A DNA stretch of 64,000 nucleotides from Limnobacter sp. 130 (GCF_902506325.1 NZ_LR732328.1:685882-749881), one strand, 5' to 3'; counted from the first letter of the stretch, positions 21,101-29,865 are shown. The notes: a model not told the origin generated them from the sequence alone. Made by a program: numbers and translations.

Positions 21101-21360
21101 GGTTTTTGATTCAGTTTCAGAAACAGGATAGAGCTGGCCAGTAGCAAAGTGACCGCATTGGCGACCACGACAGGCCATTGTTGCACCAACAAGCCGTATA
21201 CCAGCCAAAACAGCACACCCAAACAAAAACACGCGTACATGCCCAAAGAAATGCTTCGGGTGTCGCGTGTTTTCCAGCAATACACCACCTGTGGAATGAA
21301 TGAAAAGGTGGTCAGTGCTGCTGCCAGAAAGCCCAGTGTTTGGGCCCAATCAATTTGCAT
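21097..21360 (-). CDS. SemiSWEET-type small sugar transporter
   Basis: 87 residues forming three hydrophobic helices, the single three-helix bundle of bacterial SemiSWEETs, which work as dimers. The PQ motif is in TFSFIPQVV at about residues 19-27; CWKTRDTRSISLGMY matches the loop of the family. It passively moves a sugar or other small solute across the inner membrane; substrate unknown. The start codon overlaps the stop of the upstream peptidase gene by one base and its stop overlaps the SDR start. Confidence 0.85.
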   Translation of the reverse strand: MQIDWAQTLGFLAAALTTFSFIPQVVYCWKTRDTRSISLGMYACFCLGVLFWLVYGLLVQQWPVVVANAVTLLLASSILFLKLNQKP

Positions 21361-22313
21361 CAGTCAGCCTGGATTTTCTGGGCTGTTTCCTTGTAGGCAG
21401 CCAGGCGCCCACCACCAATGGCGATGGCCTTATTGATTGCTGCACGCGCTTCGTTTTTGCGGTCGAGCTTGATCAATGTTTCGGCCAGGTTGTTCCAGGC
21501 GTCCGCCATGTCGGGGTATACGCCCACTGCCTTGCGGTAGTGTTGTTCGGCTTCAACATAATTTTTGGCGCTGTAGGCCAGGTTGCCCAAGCCAAAGTGA
21601 AACCACGGTTCGGTGGGCCATGCTCTTGCACCTTGCTGGTAGGCTTGGCCGGCTTTTTCAGGGCTGGAGCGCTCGAGTGCAACGGCCGAATTCAAGTAGC
21701 CTTGCGCATTCACGTAGGCGGGTGGCTCAACGGTGGTTTTAATCACCGTGAAGCCCCAGTTCTCGGAACGTTCCCAAAGTTTCAGGAAAGTCGCCACAGG
21801 GATCAGTTCACGTTCTTTGGGGCCGGATCGTAAAATCATGTTGTTGCTGCCAGGCTCGTAACCGATTACCACGGCGTAATGCCACTGTGGTGCAATGGGC
21901 AATGACAGATTCAGCAAAACCACCACTGGCGCGCCAGCATTCAGGGCGTTAAACAGCGCGGGTAGTTTGGGTTCTATCTGGTAGCTCAAGTAGCCCAAGC
22001 GGCGTGGTGCGGCCAGCATTTCAAGTTGCAAGCTGCCTTGGCGACCCGGCAGATAAACCAGTTCAGCCAGTTTGTTGGGTTCAGTGTTTTCACCTGCGTG
22101 GTTAAGCACCATGGCCAGTGTGGATGGGCCACAATAAAACTCTTCCTGCGCGAAAAACGGCACATTTTTGAGTTCAACAGGGGCTTGAGTCTGGACGGTA
22201 TTTTGAAGGTCTTGCGGGACTGTTGGCAAAATTGAACAAGAGGCCAACAGCCCTACAAGTACTGCTGAACCCGCCAAGCGGGTCCAGGCGGTACTAGAAA
22301 AACTTAATTTCAT
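21360..22313 (-). CDS. PA2778-like C39 cysteine peptidase with TPR, lipoprotein
   Basis: 317 residues. A signal sequence ends LLASC (Cys26), a lipobox. A C39 papain-like domain follows: EEFYCGPSTLAM with catalytic Cys61 and WHYAVVIGY with His145. The expected acidic third residue after the last strand is not obvious (ILRSG). About residues 235-310 contain two TPR-like repeats (WFHFGLGNLAYSAKNYVEAE and AWNNLAETLIKLDRKNEAR). C39 peptidases cleave leader peptides after double Gly; here the enzyme lies outside the inner membrane. Its start overlaps the stop of the PA2779-like gene, which suggests a joint function. Confidence 0.85.
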   Translation of the reverse strand: MKLSFSSTAWTRLAGSAVLVGLLASCSILPTVPQDLQNTVQTQAPVELKNVPFFAQEEFYCGPSTLAMVLNHAGENTEPNKLAELVYLPGRQGSLQLEMLAAPRRLGYLSYQIEPKLPALFNALNAGAPVVVLLNLSLPIAPQWHYAVVIGYEPGSNNMILRSGPKERELIPVATFLKLWERSENWGFTVIKTTVEPPAYVNAQGYLNSAVALERSSPEKAGQAYQQGARAWPTEPWFHFGLGNLAYSAKNYVEAEQHYRKAVGVYPDMADAWNNLAETLIKLDRKNEARAAINKAIAIGGGRLAAYKETAQKIQAD

Positions 22314-22693
22314 CGAGCTGATCGGGTAAACGGAAATACCTTGGTGAGGCCAAGAATGTCGGTTACCAACAAAATAATGAACACGGTAAATAGTACACCA
22401 ACAATGCCGGCACCTGCAGGTGCGTTTTCAATGTGAGCTGCCAGTTTCTGTGCTTCTTCTTCGGTCATTGAATCAACACGGGCCTTGGCTACCTCTGGGC
22501 TTACGCCATGAGATTGCAGGGCTTTGGCGATGTCTTCACGATCAAAGAATTGCTTGAGTTCAGAGCGGTCTTGCTGGTGCATGGCCACTGCTTCTTCAGT
22601 GCTCACGATCGCTGCGTGGGCAGGTGCCACGATAAAGCTGCTTGAAAAGCTCAACAAAACTGCCATTGCCGTTGCGCGCATAGTTTTAGTCAT
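22310..22693 (-). CDS. PA2779-like small membrane protein
   Basis: 127 residues. An N-terminal signal sequence ends near APAHA (residue 27). A helical domain follows with MHQQDRSELKQFFDREDIAKAL, then a Gly-rich NAPAGAGIVG (90-99) and a hydrophobic C-terminal helix VLFTVFIILLVTDILGL. This is the PA2779 family, almost always next to the PA2778-type peptidase. Function unknown; it could be the substrate or membrane partner of that peptidase (inference). First gene of the coupled operon. Confidence 0.82.
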   Translation of the reverse strand: MTKTMRATAMAVLLSFSSSFIVAPAHAAIVSTEEAVAMHQQDRSELKQFFDREDIAKALQSHGVSPEVAKARVDSMTEEEAQKLAAHIENAPAGAGIVGVLFTVFIILLVTDILGLTKVFPFTRSAR

Positions 22694-22826
22694 TTTATTA
22701 CTCCATCATTCTTGTGTGTGGGAAAGACCATCATAGAGTTAAACAAGCTTTATTGCTCGTTTATTCCGAGTCAACCAAACGATGGCCGAAGCGTTTTAGT
22801 TGACATCACCGCAAGGAGGATTTGTG

Positions 22827-23402
22827 ATGAAAACTCGATTATTCAGAATTTTTTCGGCCAGTTTTGCTGTTTTGACTGGTCTTGCTCTGGCTCCCATGCA
22901 GGCTCATGCCGTCAATATATCAATTGGCGTGGGCGGGGAAGTGCTTCCCGGCGTGTATGGGTCTGTCAATATTGACAATGGGCGCTACCCGGCATTGGTG
23001 TACGGCCAGCCTTTGATTGTGACTCGCCCTTCGCGGATCCTGGCGCCAGTCTACTTGCACGTGCCACCCGGACACCTCAAAAAGTGGGGCCGTTACTGCG
23101 GTCGTTATGACGCCTGTTCACGTCCTGTGTATTTTGTGAGGTCTCGCGACTACTACGACTTCAGCCCCCGCTACATTGAGCAGCGATATGTGTATCGGGA
23201 CCGCATCACCTACGTAGACCGTGGCGGTTATGATCGCCGTGACCACTACGACCGCCGGGATCATGACCGCAGAGATTATGACCGCCGTGAATACCGTCGC
23301 AACGACGATCGACATGATCACCGTGGGCATGGCGGTAAACACTGGAAAAATGACAACCGCGGTCATGGGCACGGAAAACATGGCCGAGGCCGGGATGATT
23401 AA
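22827..23402 (+). CDS. Exported protein with Asp/Arg/His-rich tail, unknown function
   Basis: 191 residues from ATG 22827, chosen because AAGGAGG lies 9 bases upstream. A signal peptide ends near MQAHA. A middle domain follows (GVGGEVLPGVYGSVNIDNGRY split at the Gly run; CGRYDACSRPVYFV), then from about residue 130 a tail of repeated YDRRDH/YDRRDY units ending in GHGKHGRG. The tail could bind metal, acidic polymer or nucleic acid; nothing shows which. Related exported proteins with DRRD tails occur in Burkholderiales. Terminator follows. Confidence 0.75.
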   Translation: MKTRLFRIFSASFAVLTGLALAPMQAHAVNISIGVGGEVLPGVYGSVNIDNGRYPALVYGQPLIVTRPSRILAPVYLHVPPGHLKKWGRYCGRYDACSRPVYFVRSRDYYDFSPRYIEQRYVYRDRITYVDRGGYDRRDHYDRRDHDRRDYDRREYRRNDDRHDHRGHGGKHWKNDNRGHGHGKHGRGRDD

Positions 23403-23433
23403 TCTGTAAGTTTTAAGTTTTGTTTTGCCTTTT

Positions 23434-23466
23434 AAAGCCGGCTGTATAGCCGGCTTTGTTTTTTTC
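23434..23466. terminator. Terminator after the DRRD-tail protein
   Basis: AAAGCCGGCT pairs with AGCCGGCTTT around GTAT, followed by GTTTTTTT. Strong and near-symmetric. Confidence 0.92.
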
Positions 23467-23763
23467 AGTTCACCGAATTGGTTGATATGACAAAAAATTA
23501 TAAAAAGGATTAGTTATTTGTAGGTAAAGACCTGACATCGTGTCGCTGATGATTTAAATCAACAAATGTTAAATGTTTCCTTGAATTGTTGTTGCGATAA
23601 TCTTTATGTACCTGAAATGTAAATAAAATATTTTTCTTTTGTTCAAATAAAAGGATAAAATCCAGTCTGTTCATTCCTATTATTTTTAGTGTCGAATGGC
23701 AAAGTGCTTAGGTAGTGTTGTTAACCCTTTTTGATTAACCCCTTCGACAAAGACCATTCAATC
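23467..23763. other. AT-rich intergenic region before the Tad-like genes
   Basis: About 300 bases, clearly more AT-rich than the surroundings. No convincing coding frame, hairpin or operator is visible. It probably holds the promoter for the TadE/TadG pair, but no single -35/-10 pair stands out. Confidence 0.4.
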
Positions 23764-24201
23764 ATGAAGAGCAAGTCCAATCTACGTCAGCGGGGCGCGC
23801 TCATGATTGAGCTGGTGTTGACACTGCCCATTTTATTGGCTGTTGTTTTCGCGATTGTGGAGTACTCGGTGCTGTTGGGTGCCATGTTGATCATGAACAA
23901 CACCACCAGTGAGGCAGCACGCCAAGCCACTGTGTATCGAAGCGGCTTCTCGGTCGGTGATTACGAGACCCTTGCACGAGATGCACTTGCAGATTTGTTG
24001 CCCGCGTATGTGGGGCCTTTTCGTGAAAGTGTTGTGCCTTCTGTGAATTCTTTTGCCTGCGGCGATTCCACCTGCCTTCGAGTTCGCCTCGATTATCCCA
24101 ATTACAGCCGCAACCCTTTGGTGGGCAATTCCTTCTTTATTCCTTTGCCCGAGAACTTGTCCGCCCAGTCCACAACACGTGTGGAGCCAAATGATGGTTA
24201 A
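23764..24201 (+). CDS. TadE-like pilus/secretion pseudopilin
   Basis: 145 residues. QRGALMIELVLTLPILLAVVFAIVEY begins near residue 10: this Gly-Ala-x-x-(I/V)-E followed by a hydrophobic helix is the TadE signature (the run is given in parts: RGALMIE, then LVLTLPILLA). Two Cys near residue 98 (CGDSTC) may form a disulphide outside. TTG 23731 would add 11 residues; no clear ribosome site supports either start. The next gene starts within its stop region. No other tad gene is present in the window. Confidence 0.85.
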   Translation: MKSKSNLRQRGALMIELVLTLPILLAVVFAIVEYSVLLGAMLIMNNTTSEAARQATVYRSGFSVGDYETLARDALADLLPAYVGPFRESVVPSVNSFACGDSTCLRVRLDYPNYSRNPLVGNSFFIPLPENLSAQSTTRVEPNDG

Positions 24202-25822
24202 GCCAAATTCACACCAATCACAACGCGGCGCCTATTCAATTCTGACCGTGTTTGTGCTGATCATGAGTGTGGGTGCCTTGGGCGTTCTTGCCGTGGGCCA
24301 CACGGCCTGGCAAAAAAACCGTTTGCAGGGAGTCGCCGACATGGTGGCTTTGACTGCGGCGCGCCAAATGGCCAATGGTCCTGAGTTTCCCGAGGCACAG
24401 GCCATTGCCCTGGCCAACGGCGTAAGCCAAGACGACGATTTGACCATTGAGTGCATTATCAACAACGCACCCACCAACGATTGTGACAATTCCATCACCA
24501 GCAGGGTCACTATTGTTCGCCCGGTCAACGGGCTGCTGGCGTTTTTGCCTAACCGTGAGGTCACTGTTCTTGCAGAGGCGACAGTGGCTCCGACAATAGT
24601 GGGGACGGTTGCGTCATCCCTGGCGTCGGTTAGCACCAGCCAGTCCGCTTTATTGAATGGCTTGTTGACTGCATTGGGTGGGGGTGCGATCAATTTGAAT
24701 GTGGCCCAATGGGGCAGCCTGCTAAATAGCAATATTCGTGTTGATTTGCTGGCACTGGCCACTGAGTTGGGCGTTGGCAATGTGAATGACCTGCTCTCGC
24801 TGAACGTATCGGCGCTTGGACTACTCCAGGATTCGTTGTTGGTGGGCAATGCGACTGACGCCGAAAAAATGCCGGTTGAAGGATTGCTGAGTGCACTGAG
24901 TGGCCCATTGAACCGGGTCAATTTGTCGGTGGGCGATTTGTTGGCGCTGGACTTGTCGGGTCGAACCAACACGCCGCTGGAAGTCAATTTGGGTGAACTT
25001 ATCCAAGTGACGGTGCTGAACTCAGTGCAGGGGGTGGGCTACGTTCTGCCTATTTCCTCAGGGCTTCTCAACCTGGATGTCGGAGTGAACATTCTCGAGG
25101 CGCCCCAAGTGTTTGTGGGTCGAAAAATGCCCTTCAAGGACCCAATAGCAAGTGCAAAAACCGCGCAAGTTGCCTTGAGTGTTCGTATTCGACAGCCTTT
25201 GAACCTGAATTTGGCGCTGATTAGTCTCAGTGCATTGGACATGCGCTTGCAGATGCGCGTGGCGGGTGGTTTGGCTGAGGTTAACCAATTGACATGCCGG
25301 TATCCACGGGCTGAAAACAATGTTCAGATGACCGTGGTTCCCTCCGTGGCAGATGTCTGCATTGCGCAAAGCGCTGCAAACTTGAATACCACCGTTGGCG
25401 CGCTGACCTGCGGTGCACCAGCGAACATTTTGAATGTCACCTTCTTGGGCTTGGTGAATGCGGGGGTCACCGCTGGTGCAAGCACCAGCCTTAGGGCTGA
25501 TCCCGTCAACTTGAGTTTCGACGGTGTGGCTCCTTTCCAGGAAACAGTGGATCTTGATTTGGGTCAAACCCTCGGCAATTTGTTGTCAAATACCCAACTA
25601 AACTTAGGGGTTAACCTTCCTCTTGTTGGGCCATTGATACAAGCGACTGTGAATGGATTGGTCAATACGCTGCTGGTTGCTTTAAGGCCAGTTTTGAGAC
25701 CGATTCTCGGTGCCGTTGGGGACATACTGGATGGATTGCTTCAAGTTCTTGGTATTGATTTGAACAATGTGGTGGTCAATGTAGATTCCATGGATTGTCA
25801 AAGCGTGGTGTTGACCCGATAA
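24194..25822 (+). CDS. TadG-like protein
   Basis: 542 residues. QRGAYSILTVFVLIMSVGAL near residue 8 is the membrane helix shared with TadG/DUF2134-type proteins, followed by LQGVADMVALTAARQM. The rest is an extended exported domain with many Leu/Asn/Val-rich segments (NVNDLLSLNVSALGLLQDSL) and a few Cys pairs. ATG 24194 is used because GGAG lies seven bases upstream; ATG 24191 is also possible. It overlaps the tadE-like stop, so the two are coupled. Likely an envelope-anchored protein associated with the TadE-like one. Confidence 0.82.
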   Translation: MVKPNSHQSQRGAYSILTVFVLIMSVGALGVLAVGHTAWQKNRLQGVADMVALTAARQMANGPEFPEAQAIALANGVSQDDDLTIECIINNAPTNDCDNSITSRVTIVRPVNGLLAFLPNREVTVLAEATVAPTIVGTVASSLASVSTSQSALLNGLLTALGGGAINLNVAQWGSLLNSNIRVDLLALATELGVGNVNDLLSLNVSALGLLQDSLLVGNATDAEKMPVEGLLSALSGPLNRVNLSVGDLLALDLSGRTNTPLEVNLGELIQVTVLNSVQGVGYVLPISSGLLNLDVGVNILEAPQVFVGRKMPFKDPIASAKTAQVALSVRIRQPLNLNLALISLSALDMRLQMRVAGGLAEVNQLTCRYPRAENNVQMTVVPSVADVCIAQSAANLNTTVGALTCGAPANILNVTFLGLVNAGVTAGASTSLRADPVNLSFDGVAPFQETVDLDLGQTLGNLLSNTQLNLGVNLPLVGPLIQATVNGLVNTLLVALRPVLRPILGAVGDILDGLLQVLGIDLNNVVVNVDSMDCQSVVLTR

Positions 25823-25845
25823 AAGAAGGTTGCAACGGGACGGCG

Positions 25846-26736
25846 TTAATCCACGGGCACAGCTTCGATTTTTTGCAGACCGTACACTGCAGCCAGGCCG
25901 GTACCTGCCAGCACGACCAGCCCCCCGATGAAAGTGTGCCAACCCACAGTTTCGTCCAGAAACAGATTGCCCCACAACACGCCAAATACGGGTGTCAAAA
26001 ACGTCACGGTCAGCGCTGATGTGGGGCCAATGTCCATCACCAACCTGAAGTACAGCAAGTAGGCCACACCACTACAAAGAATACCCACACCCAGAATGGC
26101 AAGCCAGCTACTGACTGCCGGTATTTGTTCGGGCAGGTTGAATGGCACAAAAGGCAGCAAAATGAATGAACCCAAAAGCAGGCAGCCAAATGCATTGGTC
26201 AGGGGATCAATGTCGTTGCCCAAATACTTTGCCATGTTTGTCGCAATGCCGTAGCAGGCTGCGGCCCCCAGTGCAGCCGCCACGCCAAGTTCTGCGCCTT
26301 CGGTATTCAATGTGGTTGCATCAAAGCCTACGATAATTGCAACGCCCACCAGGCCCAAAACAAGCCCAAGCAAGGCCATGGGGGCAGGCACAGCGCGGGT
26401 CCACACCAGTGCCACTAGTGCGGCCCATATTGGGGCTGTGGCGTTGATAATTACCAACACCGATGCTGTTACGGTCAATGAGGCATAAGCCACCAAGGTG
26501 AAAGGCAGGGCAGAAGCGAACACGGCAATTGCAGCAATCAGCTTCCAGCGTTTTGCGACCTGGGTTTGTTTTCGGGTGATTGCGAACAACCCCCCAAGAA
26601 ATACGGCACCAAAGGCAACCCGAAGCGCCGCCATGAAAGCGGGTGCCATGTCGGCCGCCGCAATTTTGTAAAATACAAATGACGAGCCCCAGATCATGGA
26701 CAGCAACAACAATCGTAGCGCACTGGCTTGACTCAT
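25846..26736 (-). CDS. EamA family (DMT superfamily) transporter
   Basis: 296 residues with two EamA repeats of five hydrophobic helices each. The first begins LLLLSMIWGSSFVFYKIA and the second near GAELGVAAALGAAACYGIA; FLTPVFGVLWGNLFLDE is the conserved end. It probably exports a metabolite or amino acid across the inner membrane; the substrate cannot be told. Monocistronic, convergent with the TadG-like gene 23 bases away. Confidence 0.9.
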   Translation of the reverse strand: MSQASALRLLLLSMIWGSSFVFYKIAAADMAPAFMAALRVAFGAVFLGGLFAITRKQTQVAKRWKLIAAIAVFASALPFTLVAYASLTVTASVLVIINATAPIWAALVALVWTRAVPAPMALLGLVLGLVGVAIIVGFDATTLNTEGAELGVAAALGAAACYGIATNMAKYLGNDIDPLTNAFGCLLLGSFILLPFVPFNLPEQIPAVSSWLAILGVGILCSGVAYLLYFRLVMDIGPTSALTVTFLTPVFGVLWGNLFLDETVGWHTFIGGLVVLAGTGLAAVYGLQKIEAVPVD

Positions 26737-26840
26737 GGTTTTCAGCAGGTAGTGAGTGAATGCGCAAGTATGCTGAAGTATTCAATGTTCGTGAGGCGAC
26801 CCGAGAGCAATTCCCGAAACAATTGAACAATTTATTGCGA

Positions 26841-28766
26841 CTAATGTGCCTCGTCTTCCATTCGTTTTCGGAAGTCGATCGAGTCGCCATCGGCCAGTAG
26901 CTGAGTAATTTTTAGCGGTGCACCGTTGGCGTCAAGCGTAAGCAAGCCAACGCCGCTGCCATTGACCAGCCGTTCTCCACGGCTGCCGTGCTCAGGTTTG
27001 CGCGGCACTATCCGCATTTTGCGGCGTTTGGTGAACCAGTTCAGCGGTGACCAGGGCGCGTACAGCCAGCGGTTCAAACGATCGAGAATGTCGAGCAGTT
27101 TGCGCGGAAATTCGTTTCGAAATCCGCTGCTGGTAATTTGCCAAATATTGGGGCTGTTTTTCTTGCTCCGAAGCTCGACCTCGTAAGCAAATGAGTAGTG
27201 CACGTCGCCCGACAAAATCACAAAGTTTTGTGGTGTTTTTCCATGCCGAAACAGGTTCAACAAGGTGCTGGCAGCACCTCGGTGAGCCATCCAGTTCTCG
27301 GCGTCGACCATGAGCGGTTTGCCAAACCAGGTGAATACTTTCTGGATGGTTTCAATCAACTTGACCCCGAATATCGGTGCAGGTGAAACCAGCAACACTG
27401 CATCATGGCCCAGCAACCTTTGCTGTAACTCCGACAGGGCTTCCCAGTCCATCAAGCCCGAGGGGTGAGCAGGGTTGAATTCTGAGCGCCAGCGATTGGT
27501 TCGCGTGTCGACCACCATCAGTGCTGGCTCGGTGTCCCACTTGTATTGCCAACTGCGGAAGGCAATCAGTTCAGTGATCAGTTCTTCATGCGCTTCTTCG
27601 CCGGGCAATTGAAGTGCTTCGTCGCAGCGACTCATCATGTCATCGGAAAAGTTTTCCGGCGCATTGCCCCAGGCCTGGCAAACAAGATAGGCCACCAGAG
27701 CATTGCCAACAATCCGGCGTGAAAATGGTTCACTGTAGGCAGTGGCTTCCCATTCTGCACTCAGGTTCCAGTCATCAGTAATGTCATGGTCGTCGAACAT
27801 CATGGCCACAGGGATGTGGGCCATCAGGCGGTGTACGCAATCGAGTTCGGCAACAAATTCTTCCATGGCCTCAAGTTGCGCTTCATAGCGTTCAGCGAAC
27901 TCGGTGGGCACGTCCACAGGAATGGTCATTTCTGTGTAGCGCCATGGAATGGGCGACCACACCAGCAGGTACATGGCCATGACCTCGGCCAGCGAAATAA
28001 GGTGATTGCGTGCATTGTCTGTGGTGAATACCGGTTTTTTTACACCTGTAAACAGCACCGCGCGAATGTCTTTGTTGGCTTTTGTTTTGGGCAGCAACTG
28101 GTCGCGTGTGTAGTAATGCGGCTGCTCACGGTGAAGGGTGTGGCTGGTCTCCAACTGTGTGCCGGGCAGGTGCTCTGCGGGTGAATTCAATTCATCAAGC
28201 AAGCGGTGTATGGCCACCAGCATGGGGCCAGCCACATCGTCGGTGTAAATTTGATCGCCGCCCATCATCAATAGTGCCGGCCACTCGGTGGGTGTGTCAG
28301 CCAGTTCAAGCAAATGCTGGTCGGCCCGAACCAGTCCGTCGCCTGCGGATGTGCCTTCCTGGCGTGCGTAATGGGGCTTTCGACACGAGCCGTGCAAAAC
28401 ACTTTGAACCCGGCTGTGAATGACAAAGCCCAGCGTGCTTTTACCGGGATAAAGCAAGTGGGGGGATTCCTGGGTCAGGTTGATCCACTCACCGTCTGTG
28501 TCGTTTTTGTAGCTGAGTTCATAGCCCACCCAGCTGTCAGTGGGCAAGGGCATACTCAGGGGCAGATCGATCAAATGAACGTAGAAATGTTCTGCCACCT
28601 TCAGTTCACGGCAATGCCCGCGAATTTCATGCACTTGCGAATCGTGTTTGTCTGGAAACAGGGCAAGCCGCCATTGCACGGGCTTGGAGGTTGCCAACCA
28701 CAGTGTAATTCGCTCGCTTTGCATGCGGCGCAATACAGGGCCGGCCAGAAGGGTGTTGATGCTCAT
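26841..28766 (-). CDS. PhoD-like alkaline phosphatase family protein
   Basis: 641 residues. Metal-binding motifs of the PhoD/metallophosphatase fold are visible: MMGGDQIYTDD near residue 165, MMFDDHDITDDW near 330 and VILSGDVHYSFAYE near 530. No signal peptide is evident, unlike secreted PhoD, so it may act in the cytoplasm or leave by another route. ATG 28766 is preferred; a TTG at 28802 would add 12 residues. It probably cleaves a phosphate ester or diester; which one is unknown. Confidence 0.85.
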   Translation of the reverse strand: MSINTLLAGPVLRRMQSERITLWLATSKPVQWRLALFPDKHDSQVHEIRGHCRELKVAEHFYVHLIDLPLSMPLPTDSWVGYELSYKNDTDGEWINLTQESPHLLYPGKSTLGFVIHSRVQSVLHGSCRKPHYARQEGTSAGDGLVRADQHLLELADTPTEWPALLMMGGDQIYTDDVAGPMLVAIHRLLDELNSPAEHLPGTQLETSHTLHREQPHYYTRDQLLPKTKANKDIRAVLFTGVKKPVFTTDNARNHLISLAEVMAMYLLVWSPIPWRYTEMTIPVDVPTEFAERYEAQLEAMEEFVAELDCVHRLMAHIPVAMMFDDHDITDDWNLSAEWEATAYSEPFSRRIVGNALVAYLVCQAWGNAPENFSDDMMSRCDEALQLPGEEAHEELITELIAFRSWQYKWDTEPALMVVDTRTNRWRSEFNPAHPSGLMDWEALSELQQRLLGHDAVLLVSPAPIFGVKLIETIQKVFTWFGKPLMVDAENWMAHRGAASTLLNLFRHGKTPQNFVILSGDVHYSFAYEVELRSKKNSPNIWQITSSGFRNEFPRKLLDILDRLNRWLYAPWSPLNWFTKRRKMRIVPRKPEHGSRGERLVNGSGVGLLTLDANGAPLKITQLLADGDSIDFRKRMEDEAH

Positions 28767-28822
28767 ACTGCGACTGGGGTGAGGTGGGGTAAAAATACAC
28801 AATCCCTATCAACGTTTTACTA

Positions 28823-29404
28823 TTAATTTGGTGGACAGCTTTCCTGCGCTTTGGCCTTGCTGCCCGCCTTTTGAATACACGCTTTCAATTGATCAAGGTT
28901 GGGCAAAGTTTTGCAGTGTGGGGTTTCGCTGAGTGCTTGTGTGCCATCAAAGCCGCAGGCGTAATAGGAGGTCACCGGGTTGACTGCTTTGTTGCTGACC
29001 TTGTTGCAGGCCGGCTTCAGGGTGTTGTTGATCCAGTCGTCGTAGCTGCGGGAATCATTTTCGAAGACCGCCTTGTCAGCATTCAGTTGGTCGGCTTGCA
29101 AATTGAAGGTGTTCACATCCTCGTTAAAACCATCCACCTCGTTCTTGTCCGGTTTGCCTGTGTTCAGATTTGTTTGCTGATTCCGCAGGGCAACACGTCG
29201 TTCGTTCAGTAGTTTTTCGCTGCCACGCAGGTCGCTGGCGCGTTGTTCAAGGGTGTTGAATCGTTTCAGGCCTTGTTGTTCAAGCTGCAGGCAGGTGCGC
29301 AATTCACTTTCGTCAACCAGGGGCGGGGTGGGGGTTTGGGCGTGTACCGTGTGGCTTGCCAACAGGATCAGCATTGCCCCGATATTGAGTTTCAGCATGG
29401 ACAT
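28823..29404 (-). CDS. Periplasmic coiled-coil protein, unknown function
   Basis: 193 residues. A signal peptide ends near TVHAQ. The middle (about residues 35-125) is heptad-like and charged (LRTCLQLEQQGLKRFNTLEQ) and predicted coiled coil. The C-terminal part has several Cys (CNK, YYACGF, HCKTL, KACIQ, ESCPP) likely in disulphides in the periplasm. I do not recognise the family. It is divergent from the Fur-box operon, sharing its regulatory region, and may share a regulator with it. Confidence 0.72.
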   Translation of the reverse strand: MSMLKLNIGAMLILLASHTVHAQTPTPPLVDESELRTCLQLEQQGLKRFNTLEQRASDLRGSEKLLNERRVALRNQQTNLNTGKPDKNEVDGFNEDVNTFNLQADQLNADKAVFENDSRSYDDWINNTLKPACNKVSNKAVNPVTSYYACGFDGTQALSETPHCKTLPNLDQLKACIQKAGSKAKAQESCPPN

Positions 29405-29485
29405 TGGTTTTGGCGAATCAGGTTACAACTGTTTGATGCTAGCAGATGACCCCGGCCTCGCTTTCTTGAAGACAACAATAGGCAA

Positions 29486-29513
29486 ATTAAATCACTTGAT
29501 CAATTGATTTAAT
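29486..29513. promoter_or_regulatory. 28-bp near-perfect palindrome, operator candidate
   Basis: ATTAAATCA-c-TTGATCAA-t-TGATTTAAT: both arms match with only one mismatched pair. It lies between the divergent coiled-coil gene and the DUF3649 gene, three bases from the Fur box. No regulator is identified for it. Confidence 0.65.
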
Positions 29514-29516
29514 AAG

Positions 29517-29531
29517 TGGGAATAATTATCA
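29517..29531 (+). promoter_or_regulatory. Fur box
   Basis: TGGGAAT-A-ATTATCA matches the 7-1-7 Fur consensus TGATAAT-N-ATTATCA at 12 of 14 positions. It lies 35 bases before the DUF3649 start, which fits iron repression of that operon. Confidence 0.75.
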
Positions 29532-29565
29532 TTACTGTTCATTAAAAATTACGAGTGTTTTGTGA

Positions 29566-29865
29566 ATGAACAAGGCTGGCGGCGTGAATCTTTGGGTAAC
29601 TAATCGAATTTTGAGCGCACTGCTTGGCGGCTATGCATTTACCTGGGGCTTTGCTTCCTTGGGTATCGCCGGGCTGGCGGCATTGGGGGTCGATTTTCAC
29701 GAGGCTGAAACCGGAATACTCATGCTGGCATTTTTGGTGTTTCTTGGCGTGTTTCTGTGGGCATTTGCCTGCCGCAGTGTGGCCCGTGTATGGGCTGTAT
29801 TGGCTGGGGGTGGGGCTGTGATGACTCTGTCGGCCTGGTTGATTCAACAAACCATGTTGTCTTGA
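29566..29865 (+). CDS. DUF3649 membrane protein, iron-uptake operon
   Basis: 99 residues with about three hydrophobic helices (NRILSALLGGYAFTWGFASL and two later ones). It belongs to DUF3649, small proteins encoded with PepSY and DUF3325 membrane proteins near siderophore receptors. The exact role is unknown. First gene of a three-gene operon; a Fur box precedes it, so it is probably made under iron limitation. Confidence 0.82.
   Translation: MNKAGGVNLWVTNRILSALLGGYAFTWGFASLGIAGLAALGVDFHEAETGILMLAFLVFLGVFLWAFACRSVARVWAVLAGGGAVMTLSAWLIQQTMLS

Noticed and set aside
23118-23381. Minus-strand frame opposite the DRRD tail
   Set aside because: It results from the repetitive codons of the tail; Val/Ile-rich product without a ribosome site.
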